64,000 nt of DNA from CAINVV01 sp963663675 (GCA_963663675.1 OY760498.1:2728001-2792000); one strand, 5' to 3'; numbered from the stretch's first letter, positions 17,923 to 25,691 are shown. A program made the numbers and translations. Notes: generated by a model from the letters alone, not told the origin.

Positions 17923-19028
17923 TTTGTGCTCTTTTTGGCCGCATAAGGCGGATAGTTTTAATATCTAATAAGTTAGGCATTGAATCACCTAAAAGAAATC
18001 CCCAGGGTTTCAACGGTTCGATGTGATCACATATTAGTTTGATTATGGCAAGAAGGGGAATGGACAAAAACATACCAGAAATTCCCCAAATTGCATTCCC
18101 GATGAATACTGCAACGATGGAGAAGAGCGCATTGATTCTGACTTTTGACGCGACAATCATGGGGACAATTAAATTGTTGTCAATCAGCTGTATTACATAG
18201 TAGGCAATTAATATGTAAACCGCATACCATCCGGAGGATTTGGTAGCTATGGCAACCATCATGGGCAAAGCTACTGCAACGATTCCTCCGAGATATGGAA
18301 TCACGTTCAGCAATGCACCAAGTATACCAATCAGTAAAGCATATTGAATTCCGAGAACCAGGAGAGCAGATGTATTCAACGTAGCGACCAATATAGCCTC
18401 GATAACCAGTCCAATCAAATATCGTTGAATAACGGTTTTCGTTTGGGACACTATTTCGCCCAACTTGCCCTGGTTCTCTGCACTAAAGAGTTTATGAATG
18501 AAATCAAGTAACAGGGGCTGGTAATATAATATCAAAAAAACATAAACCGGAACAAGCAGCAGAATCATTACAATATTGCCCAGGTTGAGAAGTGTGCGAC
18601 CGATGGCCGCACTGCTGGTATCAATAATATCTCCTTTGGTTGTCGCGATCCATTCCTGGATTTTATCCGGCTTTATATCAAAATAACCCGAAGCCCAGGC
18701 TACTGTCTGATCAAGCATGGCAGTAAACCTATCAACAAGGGCGGGCCACGTTTCTGCAAACTTGCTGCCCTGAGATATCATAAGCTCAAGGAACCCGGCA
18801 ATAACAATAAATGTAAACAGTAAGGTAAGACATATGGCTATGACCCTGTGCATCCCTAGCTTTACCAAAAAACGGACTATCGGGGTGAGCAAAATGGCAA
18901 TAATGACGGCAAAAATGAAAGGGACTATGATACTTTGAGCGATGAACAAGATCGCAACAAGGGATATCAGTCCAACAAAAAAGATGGAAACATTTACTAC
19001 AAATGGCAGCCGTGCATCTTTCGTTATC
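17909..19028 (-). CDS. AI-2E family (PerM-type) membrane transporter, about 373 aa
   Basis: Polytopic inner-membrane protein. The N-terminal pair of helices (FVGLISLVAILFIAQSIIVP), an extended soluble segment (residues ~90-150), and the conserved C-terminal helices (ALLVLGIQYALLIGILGALL, NVIPYLGGIVAVALPM, YYVIQLIDNNLIVPMIV) identify the family, which includes exporters of autoinducer-2 and Na+/H+ antiporters. The start is GTG whose last base is 19028; its G at 19030 is shared with the TAG of the upstream gene (TAGTG), showing translational coupling. The 3' end overlaps the GH130 remnant by 14 bp. Confidence 0.9.
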
Positions 19029-19029
19029 A

Positions 19030-19425
19030 CTACTTCTGGATTTTATCTCTGTTTCTGCGAGATTTGTGATTTAGAATAAACTCCCCAAAAGTTCTAATCG
19101 AATCTGCGTGTTGCGCTACAAATTTTGTAACTACCAATTGCATTATTACCCCCGCAAATTTTCTGACTAAATTATGTGAAGTGCCTATTGCAATTCTTTT
19201 TGTGACAATACCTGAAACCAATCCCATTGCGGTACCTGCCAGGCTATCTGTCAAACCTGATGTCAAGGTAAGATCTCTCAACGTACTCTTCAAGAGATTA
19301 CCCGGACTGAAAATTTCAGCAACAAGGTAAACCTGGTCTTTCAGCTGTTGACCCAAATAAATCTGCTCGAGCTCCAAAACCTGAATTTCATTCTTTAGCT
19401 CCATTTCTGAGGAAATGTATCCCAT
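19030..19425 (-). CDS. Conserved hypothetical protein of YtxH/holin/AI-2E cluster, 131 aa
   Basis: No named domain recognised. An amphipathic N-terminal helix (ELKNEIQVLELEQIYLGQQL) is followed by LKSTLRDLTLTSGLTDSLAGTA, a Gly/Ala-rich moderately hydrophobic segment (residues ~65-105) and a basic tail (HKSRRNRDKIQK). It starts 9 bp after the holin-like gene and is coupled to the AI-2E gene through TAGTG, so these genes are clearly cotranscribed. A membrane-associated role is inferred. Confidence 0.7.
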   Translation of the reverse strand: MGYISSEMELKNEIQVLELEQIYLGQQLKDQVYLVAEIFSPGNLLKSTLRDLTLTSGLTDSLAGTAMGLVSGIVTKRIAIGTSHNLVRKFAGVIMQLVVTKFVAQHADSIRTFGEFILNHKSRRNRDKIQK

Positions 19426-19434
19426 ATCGTTAAT

Positions 19435-19776
19435 TTATTGGTACACCTTTTTAATAATTCTATCCCGGATATATTTTTTGATCCTTTTGAAAAAAAGATA
19501 ATTGATCATAATTCCAGTGATACAGTAAGCAACAGCAACCACAAAGAATCCCAAATAGGATTTACCAAGCATTTCTCCAATCCATAAAGCCATTCCAAGG
19601 CTCAGGAAAAATACAAATGCTGAAAGGATAACTATTACAAGCGAATGTGGGAGTAAGGAGGAAACGACATCCGATGTCTTATCCAATACTTTCAATTTTG
19701 CCAGATCCAGGCTTTTCTTGCCGAAATCAGTGGCCTTATCAAGTAAGGATTCAATTATTTTTGCATTGTCTTCCAT
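19435..19776 (-). CDS. Phage holin family-like membrane protein, 113 aa
   Basis: An N-terminal amphipathic helix of about 40 residues (DKATDFGKKSLDLAKLKVLD), then two membrane segments (LVIVILSAFVFFLSLGMALW and YLGFFVVAVAYCITGIMI) and a basic tail (KRIKKYIRDRIIKKVYQ). This fits the Phage_holin_3_6/DUF1469 pattern found beside ytxH in many bacteria; despite the name these are chromosomal envelope proteins. It follows ytxH with a 172-bp gap that contains the inverted-repeat element at 19803-19927. Confidence 0.78.
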   Translation of the reverse strand: MEDNAKIIESLLDKATDFGKKSLDLAKLKVLDKTSDVVSSLLPHSLVIVILSAFVFFLSLGMALWIGEMLGKSYLGFFVVAVAYCITGIMINYLFFKRIKKYIRDRIIKKVYQ

Positions 19777-19802
19777 AACTCAAATGTTACTGTTTTGCGA
19801 CA

Positions 19803-19927
19803 ATTGAGTTTACCCTGAAAATTCCTGCCTGAGTTGAATAGCCAAAATTATGTTCCCTAGAGGGTTTTTTGGTCTTCGAAATTCTGGCAGCGCTATTCAC
19901 AAAAATGAATTACAGGGCAAACTCAAT
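19803..19927. repeat. 125-bp inverted-repeat element (MITE-like) between ytxH and the holin-like gene
   Basis: Ends ATTGAGTTTACCCTG (19803-19817) and CAGGGCAAACTCAAT (19913-19927) are inverted repeats with 14 of 15 matches. Nested inside are GAATAGC (19836-19842) and GCTATTC (19892-19898), and a central CCCTAGAGGG. The whole segment can fold into one long imperfect hairpin. No protein is encoded. It could be a miniature transposable element, a REP-like element or an mRNA processing structure. Confidence 0.6.
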
Positions 19928-19948
19928 GCTACAATTATTAAAATTCAT

Positions 19949-20227
19949 CTAGTTCTTGGCTGCTTTTGCAAATTTTTCAGCTTCCTCTAACTTTTCCTTG
20001 TTTTTGCTGGCGAATTCGTTGACTTCCTCTTTCACCTCTTCGAATTTTTCAGTGACACTATCCATCAGATCGTTAAGTTTATCCTTTAGTCCGTCAGCAT
20101 ATTGCTCACCTTTTTTCATGATCCGTCTCCTGGTTCTTGAACCTTTTGCCGGGGCAAATAGAATTCCTGCCAAGGCACCAACTGCAACACCAGCCAATAC
20201 ACCTAATAATACTTTTCCTGCACTCAT
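19949..20227 (-). CDS. YtxH domain-containing protein, 92 aa
   Basis: Residues 1-28 form the glycine-zipper membrane segment VLLGVLAGVAVGALAGILFA followed at once by the family hallmark PAKGSRTRRRI. The remainder is a charged coiled-coil-like helix (KLNDLMDSVTEKFEEVKEEV). YtxH proteins are general-stress membrane proteins of unclear biochemistry. It is the first gene behind a shared promoter (20264-20329) and heads the holin-like, hypothetical and AI-2E genes. Confidence 0.9.
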   Translation of the reverse strand: MSAGKVLLGVLAGVAVGALAGILFAPAKGSRTRRRIMKKGEQYADGLKDKLNDLMDSVTEKFEEVKEEVNEFASKNKEKLEEAEKFAKAAKN

Positions 20228-20263
20228 GATTTTTGTTTTTAAGTTGTGATTTAATACTTCTTA

Positions 20264-20329
20264 CAAAGATCAGGGGGAGTGTGATGAATTGTGTTATACA
20301 ATTCGGTACAAGAGTTGCAATATTCACAC
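20264..20329 (-). promoter_or_regulatory. Shared stress-type promoter, copy b (ytxH unit)
   Basis: Operator 20293-20329: GTTATACAATT and GTTGCAATATT with a 21-bp period, followed by CACAC. A 21-bp spacer leads to the -7-like box GATCTTTG (20264-20271, coding strand), the same octamer as in copy d. The ytxH ATG is 36 bp beyond it. Confidence 0.82.
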
Positions 20330-20488
20330 CTTACCTTGCCGGATCATTGAAACGCAGACATAGTGATCACATGAGGATGTAACCGGATAGCTGAAAACCT
20401 GTTGGTTAATACAACAAATGATAGCCGGAGATGACCTGGGAAAAAACGATTTTAGGAGGTGATGAAGTTCTGTTGCCCTGAATTGACC

Positions 20489-22087
20489 TTAATTGCTGAG
20501 GATATTACTGCCGGAATTCTTCAGAACGTCAAGCAGTTCTTTCAGATCGACCGTGGCATAGGAAGAAGAGTGATCAGACATGGCATAGGGAATGATCAGA
20601 TCGTTGTTGTGAATGATGGAACCACATGAATAAATAACATTGGGAACATACCCTTCCCGCTCATTTTCGTTGGGAGCCATCAACGGACTGCTTAGCCTCC
20701 CAATTTCAATTTCGGGATTTTCCAGCTCGTACAAAGAAGCACCAAGCGTGTATTCCCGCATCGAACCAACTGCATGGGTAATGACAAGCCAGCCATCCTT
20801 TGTCTCAATCGGAGAACCGGCATTGCCAAGCTGAACAAGTTCCCATGGGTATTTAGGCTTCTGCAAAATTTTTGCTTCATGCCAAATATTGATGCTATCG
20901 GAATAGGCAATATAATTATTGACACCATCGATCCTGCACAGCATAGCGTATTTGCCATTTATTTTTCGCGGAAACAGTGCCATCCCCTTGTTTTGGGCTA
21001 TCTCACCATTGATTGGCAGAATTTTAAAATTATAAAAATCGGTGGTTTTGATCAGCTTAGGGAGGATGGATGACCCGTCGTAAGCTGTATAAGTAGCATA
21101 ATAAGTAATTTCACCATTGTCGTCCGTAAATTTGACAAACCGGGCGTCTTCAATACCTCCCTTTTCAGTCGCCGAAATGGGAAAAATCACCCGCTCTGAG
21201 ATGGAGGAATCAATTGAAAACAAAATCTCATAGTGAGAGGAGGCCAGCCACATCATTTTGTTGATGATCTTAATATGCTCTTCAGAAAGAATTGAATTCT
21301 TTCTCTCATAATCAATGCCTCTCATCAATTCTCCATAAGTGAAATTATCTCCCAGCTTATCCAAAATAAATGCTGGTGAAACGGGAGGACCCTGGTGCGG
21401 TCGATCTGCCGGATCTTCCGGGGAAGCCGTAGTAGCAAAATTTACCTGGTCCATTTTTTTTTCCTGCTTCCCGAGTATTGAAGGTGGCATGGTATACTGC
21501 TGTTCTTTCAGATCGACAAGCTTTTCGAGAAAAGTTTTCTTTTCATAAACATTCCTTTTAATTACGTCTGCTTCCGCCAGCATTTTACCAACAGGTTCAA
21601 CAGTCAGATTATTGTTCCTGTCAAGAATTCCTGAGCGGAATACGATAGAAGAAATATGTCCTTCCCCGGTTGCCCGGAAACTAAAAATCACTCTTTTCTC
21701 CTCCGGCCAAAGTTCTGACTGATCAGGGTCCTCTATAACAGAGGGGTTGAAAAACGCAGCCGACTCTATCGAATATTCCATGGTAAAGTAAGATCCTACA
21801 AGTGCTTTCTGCGCATCAGAAAGATCGGATTCATTGACTTCTATCTGATTAAAAATTGGTCCTAATTTGTCAAAATGCTTTTCAAAGATCCGTGAAATAT
21901 TCCTGTGGCGTCTTGAAAATCCTCTCAGCAACTGACTCATGGCAATATTCACGTCTTTTTCAGGCATTGCAAGAACTTTCCTGATTATGTCGGCCGATCT
22001 CTCATCACTTAAATACAGAAATCGCGCAATTATCCGGGATGGATCAGGTGAAAAAACATATTTTTTTCTGCTTACAGCTACTTGCAT
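20489..22087 (-). CDS. GH130 family glycoside phosphorylase/hydrolase, 532 aa
   Basis: Five-bladed beta-propeller enzyme of the beta-mannoside phosphorylase family. Visible motifs: a blade with RVIFPISATEKGGIEDARFV (the GxxDAR/EDPR-type segment), GEITYYATYTAYDG, NKGMALFPRKINGKYAMLCR, LGNAGSPIETKDGWLVITHAV and a C-terminal REGYVPNVIYSCGSIIHN. It has about 180 extra N-terminal helical residues compared with the ~330-residue core. Start ATG at 22087; the longer frame needs a TTG. It is an intact relative of the remnant at 17305-17922. Likely substrate is a beta-1,2- or 1,4-mannoside, but specificity is not readable here. Confidence 0.85.
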   Translation of the reverse strand: MQVAVSRKKYVFSPDPSRIIARFLYLSDERSADIIRKVLAMPEKDVNIAMSQLLRGFSRRHRNISRIFEKHFDKLGPIFNQIEVNESDLSDAQKALVGSYFTMEYSIESAAFFNPSVIEDPDQSELWPEEKRVIFSFRATGEGHISSIVFRSGILDRNNNLTVEPVGKMLAEADVIKRNVYEKKTFLEKLVDLKEQQYTMPPSILGKQEKKMDQVNFATTASPEDPADRPHQGPPVSPAFILDKLGDNFTYGELMRGIDYERKNSILSEEHIKIINKMMWLASSHYEILFSIDSSISERVIFPISATEKGGIEDARFVKFTDDNGEITYYATYTAYDGSSILPKLIKTTDFYNFKILPINGEIAQNKGMALFPRKINGKYAMLCRIDGVNNYIAYSDSINIWHEAKILQKPKYPWELVQLGNAGSPIETKDGWLVITHAVGSMREYTLGASLYELENPEIEIGRLSSPLMAPNENEREGYVPNVIYSCGSIIHNNDLIIPYAMSDHSSSYATVDLKELLDVLKNSGSNILSN

Positions 22088-22223
22088 GATTTTCAATTTT
22101 AAAAGACGTTCGAATATCCTGGATCCTGTGCCATTTCTTCAGTTCAAGAGAAGTGATTCTGATGGTTTCAGGCAAGTTAGCGAATTAAACGAGGCATTCA
22201 TTGATTCTAAAAAATATATCACA

Positions 22224-22251
22224 AAAGGCCACTCCTTCCGGAAGCGGCCTT
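22224..22251 (-). terminator. Rho-independent terminator of the Thivi_2564-like unit
   Basis: Hairpin AAGGCC...GGCCTT with inner CTTCC/GGAAG arms, followed on the minus strand by TTTTGT. It lies 84 bp past the stop of the 64-aa membrane protein gene. Confidence 0.7.
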
Positions 22252-22334
22252 CTGGCAATCTATGAAATGAAACCACGCAATTACATAATGCTATTACAAC
22301 TTAAAATTGGAATTCGGCTTACCTGCTCTGCTCC

Positions 22335-22529
22335 TCATGATTCATCCTTTGTAGTTTTTACCAGGCCAATACCGGCAACAAAGAACACAAGTCCAAGAAT
22401 CCCATAAATTAAAAGCGCTTTTGTATCATTTGCACCTCCGGAAGAATTCACGAACAATACCGCTGCATAAACAAGTCCGCCTGTTCCGAGAAGGGTCAAT
22501 AAAGCCCCAAAAATTCTTTTCAGATTCAT
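22335..22529 (-). CDS. Small two-helix membrane protein, 64 aa
   Basis: Helix 1 is IFGALLTLLGTGGLVYAAVL and helix 2 LIYGILGLVFFVAGIGLVK, joined by a short polar loop (NSSGGANDTKA) and ending KTTKDES. I do not recognise a named family. It starts 10 bp after the Thivi_2564-like gene and is followed by a terminator, so the two form a bicistronic unit under promoter copy c. Confidence 0.75.
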   Translation of the reverse strand: MNLKRIFGALLTLLGTGGLVYAAVLFVNSSGGANDTKALLIYGILGLVFFVAGIGLVKTTKDES

Positions 22530-22539
22530 CTATACTAAT

Positions 22540-22725
22540 TTAAATATGTATACTACCCAAATAATTAACAACCCCGAATACCTTTAAAAGCCAAACGATA
22601 AGAACAATTATAACTACAATGTTGAAAATGTTGCGGATTTTACGATCCATCGGGATGTAATTATTGATAAGCCACAGAATTATGCCTGCTATGACTATTG
22701 CAATCAAAATGTTTAATAATGACAT
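22540..22725 (-). CDS. Thivi_2564 family small membrane protein, 61 aa
   Basis: Two hydrophobic helices (LLNILIAIVIAGIILWLINN and IFNIVVIIVLIVWLLKVFG) joined by the conserved turn YIPMDRKIR, the family hallmark. Function unknown; members are widespread in environmental bacteria near other small stress proteins. ATG at 22725. Promoter copy c (22748-22813) lies directly upstream. Confidence 0.82.
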   Translation of the reverse strand: MSLLNILIAIVIAGIILWLINNYIPMDRKIRNIFNIVVIIVLIVWLLKVFGVVNYLGSIHI

Positions 22726-22747
22726 ATGCTTGATTTTTTAATTTGTT

Positions 22748-22813
22748 TAAAGTTAACCCCACAAAATCAGGGTTCTGTTGTACAATATGTGAAAAGAGTT
22801 GTAACATTCACAC
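22748..22813 (-). promoter_or_regulatory. Shared stress-type promoter, copy c
   Basis: Operator 22777-22813: GTTGTACAATA and GTTGTAACATT with a 21-bp period, then CACAC. A 21-bp spacer precedes the -7-like box TAACTTTA (22748-22755, coding strand). The ATG is 22 bp further, the shortest leader of the seven. Confidence 0.78.
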
Positions 22814-22859
22814 ATTTGTAGGTTGCGAGGGTAATAAATGATCCTAATCATTCAGGTTA

Positions 22860-24122
22860 TCAAGGTGCAAACTGCATATATAATAACAGCACTGAGGCAG
22901 AAGTCATCAGTATCAGAGCAATAAATCCAGCAAAGTTTGAAAGTTTTCCGTTCGTATATATCCCCATTATTTTTTTATTATTGGATATGTGCAGAATAAT
23001 GGCAATTAAAACAGGCGCAGTCAAACCATAGAGTATTGCAGAATAAATCAGGGCTTTTACAGGCGAGATGCCAATGTAATTCAATGATAAGCCCAGCAGA
23101 AGGGAAATTCCAATAACGATGTAAAATCCCCTGGCTTGGTGAAATTTCAAATCCAGTCCATCTCTCCATCCAAAAGTCTCGGCGATAATATAGGAAAGGG
23201 AACCGCTCAAAACCGGAATGGCCAAAAGCCCGGTCCCAATGACCCCAATTGCAAAAAATAGATATGCTGATTTTCCAGCAAGTGGCTTCAATGCCGCTGC
23301 TGCCTGCTCAACAGTGTCAATCCGGTGTACCCCCCCGTTAAACAGTACAGTTCCCGCAGTCAGTATAATAAAAAACATGACGATATTTGAAAATAACATT
23401 CCAAAATCAACATCTTTTTTCATGGCATGAATAATCTTTTTGTTTACCAGTATATGTGTTCTTTTGGTCTCCTCAACCTCCATCGTCGCCTGCCAAAAAA
23501 AAAGATAGGGTGATATGGTTGTACCAAGGATAGCGACAAGCAGGCCGATAAAGTCTTTATTAAATTTTATTGTGGGGATGACAGTAGCCTTGAATACGGC
23601 TGCCCAATCCTGCCGGTACAGGAAAGGTATGATCAGGTAAACCAAAAGAGTCAGGCAGAGATATTTCAGGACAGAAGCTAATTTATTATAAGGCAAATAT
23701 AGGATCAACACAAGTAGCAGAACCGTATAAAAAACGCAAAAATAATTTGCATGGATAGTTGGAAATAACAGGTTGGTTACCGCTCCCATACCGGCTATAT
23801 CTGCCCCGATATTCAGTACAATGGCAGGAAAACTAAATAGCAGCATTAAATACATTATTGGCCTGGAATAGTGCCTTTTGAGGGTTCCCGCCAATCCATG
23901 GTTCGTAACCAGTCCGATTCTTGCGCACATTTCCTGGATAGATGCCATCAACGGAAATGTCACAATCGCCGTCCAAAGTGAAGATAATCCGTATGCTGCA
24001 CCTGCCTGCGAATAAGTCGCGATACCGGAAGGATCGTCATCACTTGCCCCTGTTACCAATCCCGGACCCAGAACCTTCCAGAAACGAACAAATTTATTTG
24101 AAGCAGCTGTAAGTATATTCAT
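22860..24122 (-). CDS. Nramp-related divalent cation transporter, 420 aa
   Basis: LeuT-fold inner-membrane transporter with about 11 helices. The N terminus WKVLGPGLVTGASDDDPSGI matches the TM1 region, but the classical DPGN is DPSG. In TM6 the MPH motif is replaced by ISPYLFFWQ. Both changes affect metal-coordinating positions of MntH-type Nramps, so the substrate may not be Mn/Fe. A seven-copy heptamer repeat (24137-24185) sits 14 bp upstream of the ATG. The gene is preceded by the 72-aa membrane protein gene on the same strand. Confidence 0.88.
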   Translation of the reverse strand: MNILTAASNKFVRFWKVLGPGLVTGASDDDPSGIATYSQAGAAYGLSSLWTAIVTFPLMASIQEMCARIGLVTNHGLAGTLKRHYSRPIMYLMLLFSFPAIVLNIGADIAGMGAVTNLLFPTIHANYFCVFYTVLLLVLILYLPYNKLASVLKYLCLTLLVYLIIPFLYRQDWAAVFKATVIPTIKFNKDFIGLLVAILGTTISPYLFFWQATMEVEETKRTHILVNKKIIHAMKKDVDFGMLFSNIVMFFIILTAGTVLFNGGVHRIDTVEQAAAALKPLAGKSAYLFFAIGVIGTGLLAIPVLSGSLSYIIAETFGWRDGLDLKFHQARGFYIVIGISLLLGLSLNYIGISPVKALIYSAILYGLTAPVLIAIILHISNNKKIMGIYTNGKLSNFAGFIALILMTSASVLLLYMQFAP

Positions 24123-24136
24123 AGCTACCGGGAAAA

Positions 24137-24185
24137 GGATAAAGGATAATGGATAAAGGATAATGGATAAAGGATAAAGGATAAA
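24137..24185. repeat. Seven-copy heptanucleotide tandem repeat upstream of the Nramp gene
   Basis: Units GGATAAA/GGATAAT in the order A, T, A, T, A, A, A (by last base), 49 bp in all, then a G run. On the coding strand it lies 15-63 bp upstream of the Nramp ATG. Slippage would change the promoter-to-start or leader length by 7 bp per unit. Confidence 0.9.
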
Positions 24186-24236
24186 GGGGGGAAAGGGAAA
24201 TATTCAGGAATCCAATGCAAAATAAGGTATGGATGG

Positions 24237-24455
24237 CTATTTCTTAGCCCTGCCTGTTGTAAAAATTAAAAACCCGCCAATGGTGAGTACGACGCCAATG
24301 ATCGGTGACCACCGGACCGGATGATTCTTTTGCGAATTTATTTCTATCGGACCCAGGTCAACCACTTTTTCAGTTGTGACATAATTGAATCCGGTATATA
24401 TCATCATCAATATCCCCAGGCTAAGGAGAACTATCCCCGCTACTTTTGTTTTCAT
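24237..24455 (-). CDS. Small two-helix membrane protein, 72 aa
   Basis: Helix 1 is VAGIVLLSLGILMMIYTGF; a conserved-looking loop NYVTTEKVVDLGPIEIN with a His-Pro pair (NHPVRWSP) follows; helix 2 is IIGVVLTIGGFLIF, ending TGRAKK. Similar small proteins accompany stress gene clusters in Bacteroidota, function unknown. The ATG at 24455 is preferred to an in-frame TTG two codons upstream. It lies 104 bp after the lmo0937-like gene with a hairpin between them. Confidence 0.75.
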   Translation of the reverse strand: MKTKVAGIVLLSLGILMMIYTGFNYVTTEKVVDLGPIEINSQKNHPVRWSPIIGVVLTIGGFLIFTTGRAKK

Positions 24456-24507
24456 GTGCAATTAATGTTTGGAAGAGATTAAGTGTGAATTATTATGAAG
24501 TCGAAAC

Positions 24508-24549
24508 TTTCCCGGCCCTAAAAATTTATAATATTCAGAGCCGGGGAAA
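24508..24549 (-). terminator. Hairpin after the lmo0937-like gene
   Basis: Arms TTTCCCGGC and GCCGGGGAAA (one bulged G) with a 20-nt AT-rich loop, 11 bp beyond the stop codon. No long U tract, so possibly an attenuator allowing partial read-through to the next gene. Confidence 0.45.
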
Positions 24550-24559
24550 ACACAGGTGA

Positions 24560-24715
24560 TCAAAGAACCCTCCTGCCCTGAATCAATCGCAACAGAATGG
24601 CTATTATCGCAATGACAAGCAAAATATGAATGATACCACCCGTACTGAATCCGACAACACCTATGACCCATAAAATGATCAGTACAATGGCTACAACATA
24701 AAGTAAATTTCCCAT
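24560..24715 (-). CDS. lmo0937 family small membrane protein, 51 aa
   Basis: Very short gene: ATG at 24715, TGA at 24560-24562. The translation begins MGNLLYVVAIVLIILWVIG, continues VVGFSTGGIIHILLVIAIIA and ends LLRLIQGRRVL. This is the full pattern of the lmo0937 family: two hydrophobic helices around GFxxGGxIHxLLVIA and a basic RxIQGR tail. Role unknown; induced by envelope or general stress in some bacteria. It follows the 24782-25153 gene by 66 bp and is probably read from promoter copy d. Confidence 0.9.
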   Translation of the reverse strand: MGNLLYVVAIVLIILWVIGVVGFSTGGIIHILLVIAIIAILLRLIQGRRVL

Positions 24716-24781
24716 GATATTTGCATATAAATGATTAATATATAATCGTTTGAATGATTCGTAAAGAATTGTTCCCTGGTA

Positions 24782-25153
24782 CTAAATCAGGACAATAATT
24801 AATACAATAACCAGTAGCGCACCGCCACCTCCAATAAAAAGGCCTCCATGATGATGACGGCCATTATCAATATAGACTCCACCATTATGGTGTCTTCTAC
24901 TGCGTTCATTCTGACCGACAGTGATCGGTTTTGCTTCTGTCATTAAACCTGTACTTTCAGATGAAGTAATTGAGATCTGATCTATGGATTTAAGCTCTTC
25001 CGGCCTGGCAAGCCTGGCCATTTCATCAGTCGACGTAACGTTTACTGCCGGGGAAGTTGGATCTGTTCTTGTCAGGTTGCCTGCTCTCAACAGCGTTGGT
25101 GAAATTGATAATAACAGGAATGTCATCATCATTAAAAGTGTAAGCTTTTTCAT
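24782..25153 (-). CDS. Exported protein with His/Gly-rich segment and C-terminal anchor, 123 aa
   Basis: ATG at 25153 (MKKLTLLMMMTFLLLSISPT) gives a signal peptide ending near LLRAG. A polar region (residues ~30-80) is followed by a His/Gly-rich stretch (RSRRHHNGGVYIDNGRHHHG, possible metal binding) and a C-terminal membrane segment GGGGALLVIVLIIVLI with no tail. Same layout as the 7819-8136 product. Family not recognised. First gene after promoter copy d. Confidence 0.72.
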   Translation of the reverse strand: MKKLTLLMMMTFLLLSISPTLLRAGNLTRTDPTSPAVNVTSTDEMARLARPEELKSIDQISITSSESTGLMTEAKPITVGQNERSRRHHNGGVYIDNGRHHHGGLFIGGGGALLVIVLIIVLI

Positions 25154-25167
25154 GGATTGAAAGTTTA

Positions 25168-25189
25168 TGTGTGAATAAATTATCACACA
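25168..25189. promoter_or_regulatory. Perfect palindrome in the leader of the 24782-25153 gene
   Basis: TGTGTGA and TCACACA arms separated by ATAAATTA, located between the -7-like box of promoter copy d and the ATG. It resembles a CRP/FNR-type site (TGTGA...TCACA) but with 8 rather than 6 central bases. Its position just downstream of the expected start point suggests a repressor operator or leader hairpin. Confidence 0.5.
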
Positions 25190-25190
25190 C

Positions 25191-25256
25191 CAAAGATCAA
25201 CTTCAACGGCATGATTGGCGTTACAAAATTCCAAGAAAGAGTTGCAATATTCACAC
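25191..25256 (-). promoter_or_regulatory. Shared stress-type promoter, copy d
   Basis: Operator 25220-25256: GTTACAAAATT and GTTGCAATATT (9 of 11 identical) with a 21-bp period, then CACAC. A 21-bp spacer leads to GATCTTTG (25191-25198, coding strand). It starts 3 bp after the stop codon of the receiver gene, so the gene cluster downstream has its own promoter. Confidence 0.82.
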
Positions 25257-25259
25257 CTG

Positions 25260-25691
25260 TTACATCCGTGCCATGTACCAGTTCAACTCTTTCTCCATTT
25301 TCTTGTATTTGAAGATGGTGTTTATGATTTTTTGCAGGCGGATAAAGGCGGTCTCACTTTTTATAACGTAATCAAAAGCCCTGTGATGCATACAGTTTAC
25401 TGCTACTTCAATTTTGTCCTGCGCAGAAAGGATCACCACAGGGATATCCTGGTTGTACGATTTGATGAGATCAAGTGTCTCTATTCCATTCATGGCAGTT
25501 ACTTCGATTCCGTTGAGCAAATAATCCAGGATAATGACATCCGGGCAATGAGATAAATTTTCAATGCACAATTCCCCGGTGGCAAACGTTTCGATATTAA
25601 AATCACCGTGTTGAAGAAAATCAATCTCAAGTGATTTAAGGAAAACCGCATCGTCATCTACCAGGAAAAGTTTTATTTTTTCTTTCTTCAT
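25260..25691 (-). CDS. Single-domain response regulator (receiver only), 143 aa
   Basis: CheY-like receiver: acidic pocket LFLVDDDAVF near residue 10, phospho-acceptor Asp in DVIILDYLLNG (about residue 56), Ser/Thr in VVILSAQD, and the Lys in DYVIKSE. The C-terminal ~25 residues (NTIFKYKKMEKELNWYMARM) are helical and carry no DNA-binding domain. It overlaps the stop of the hybrid kinase gene by one base, so the two are cotranslated, and the protein likely receives or relays its phosphate. Confidence 0.9.
   Translation of the reverse strand: MKKEKIKLFLVDDDAVFLKSLEIDFLQHGDFNIETFATGELCIENLSHCPDVIILDYLLNGIEVTAMNGIETLDLIKSYNQDIPVVILSAQDKIEVAVNCMHHRAFDYVIKSETAFIRLQKIINTIFKYKKMEKELNWYMARM

Noticed and set aside
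24480..24500. GTGTGAAT on the plus strand as an eighth copy of the shared operator
   Set aside because: It lacks the second repeat at the 21-bp period and the -7 box, and no gene lies downstream in that orientation.
24462..24671. A 69-residue minus frame covering the lmo0937-like gene
   Set aside because: It is Cys/Ser/His rich with no family sense, while the overlapping 51-residue frame is a textbook lmo0937 protein.
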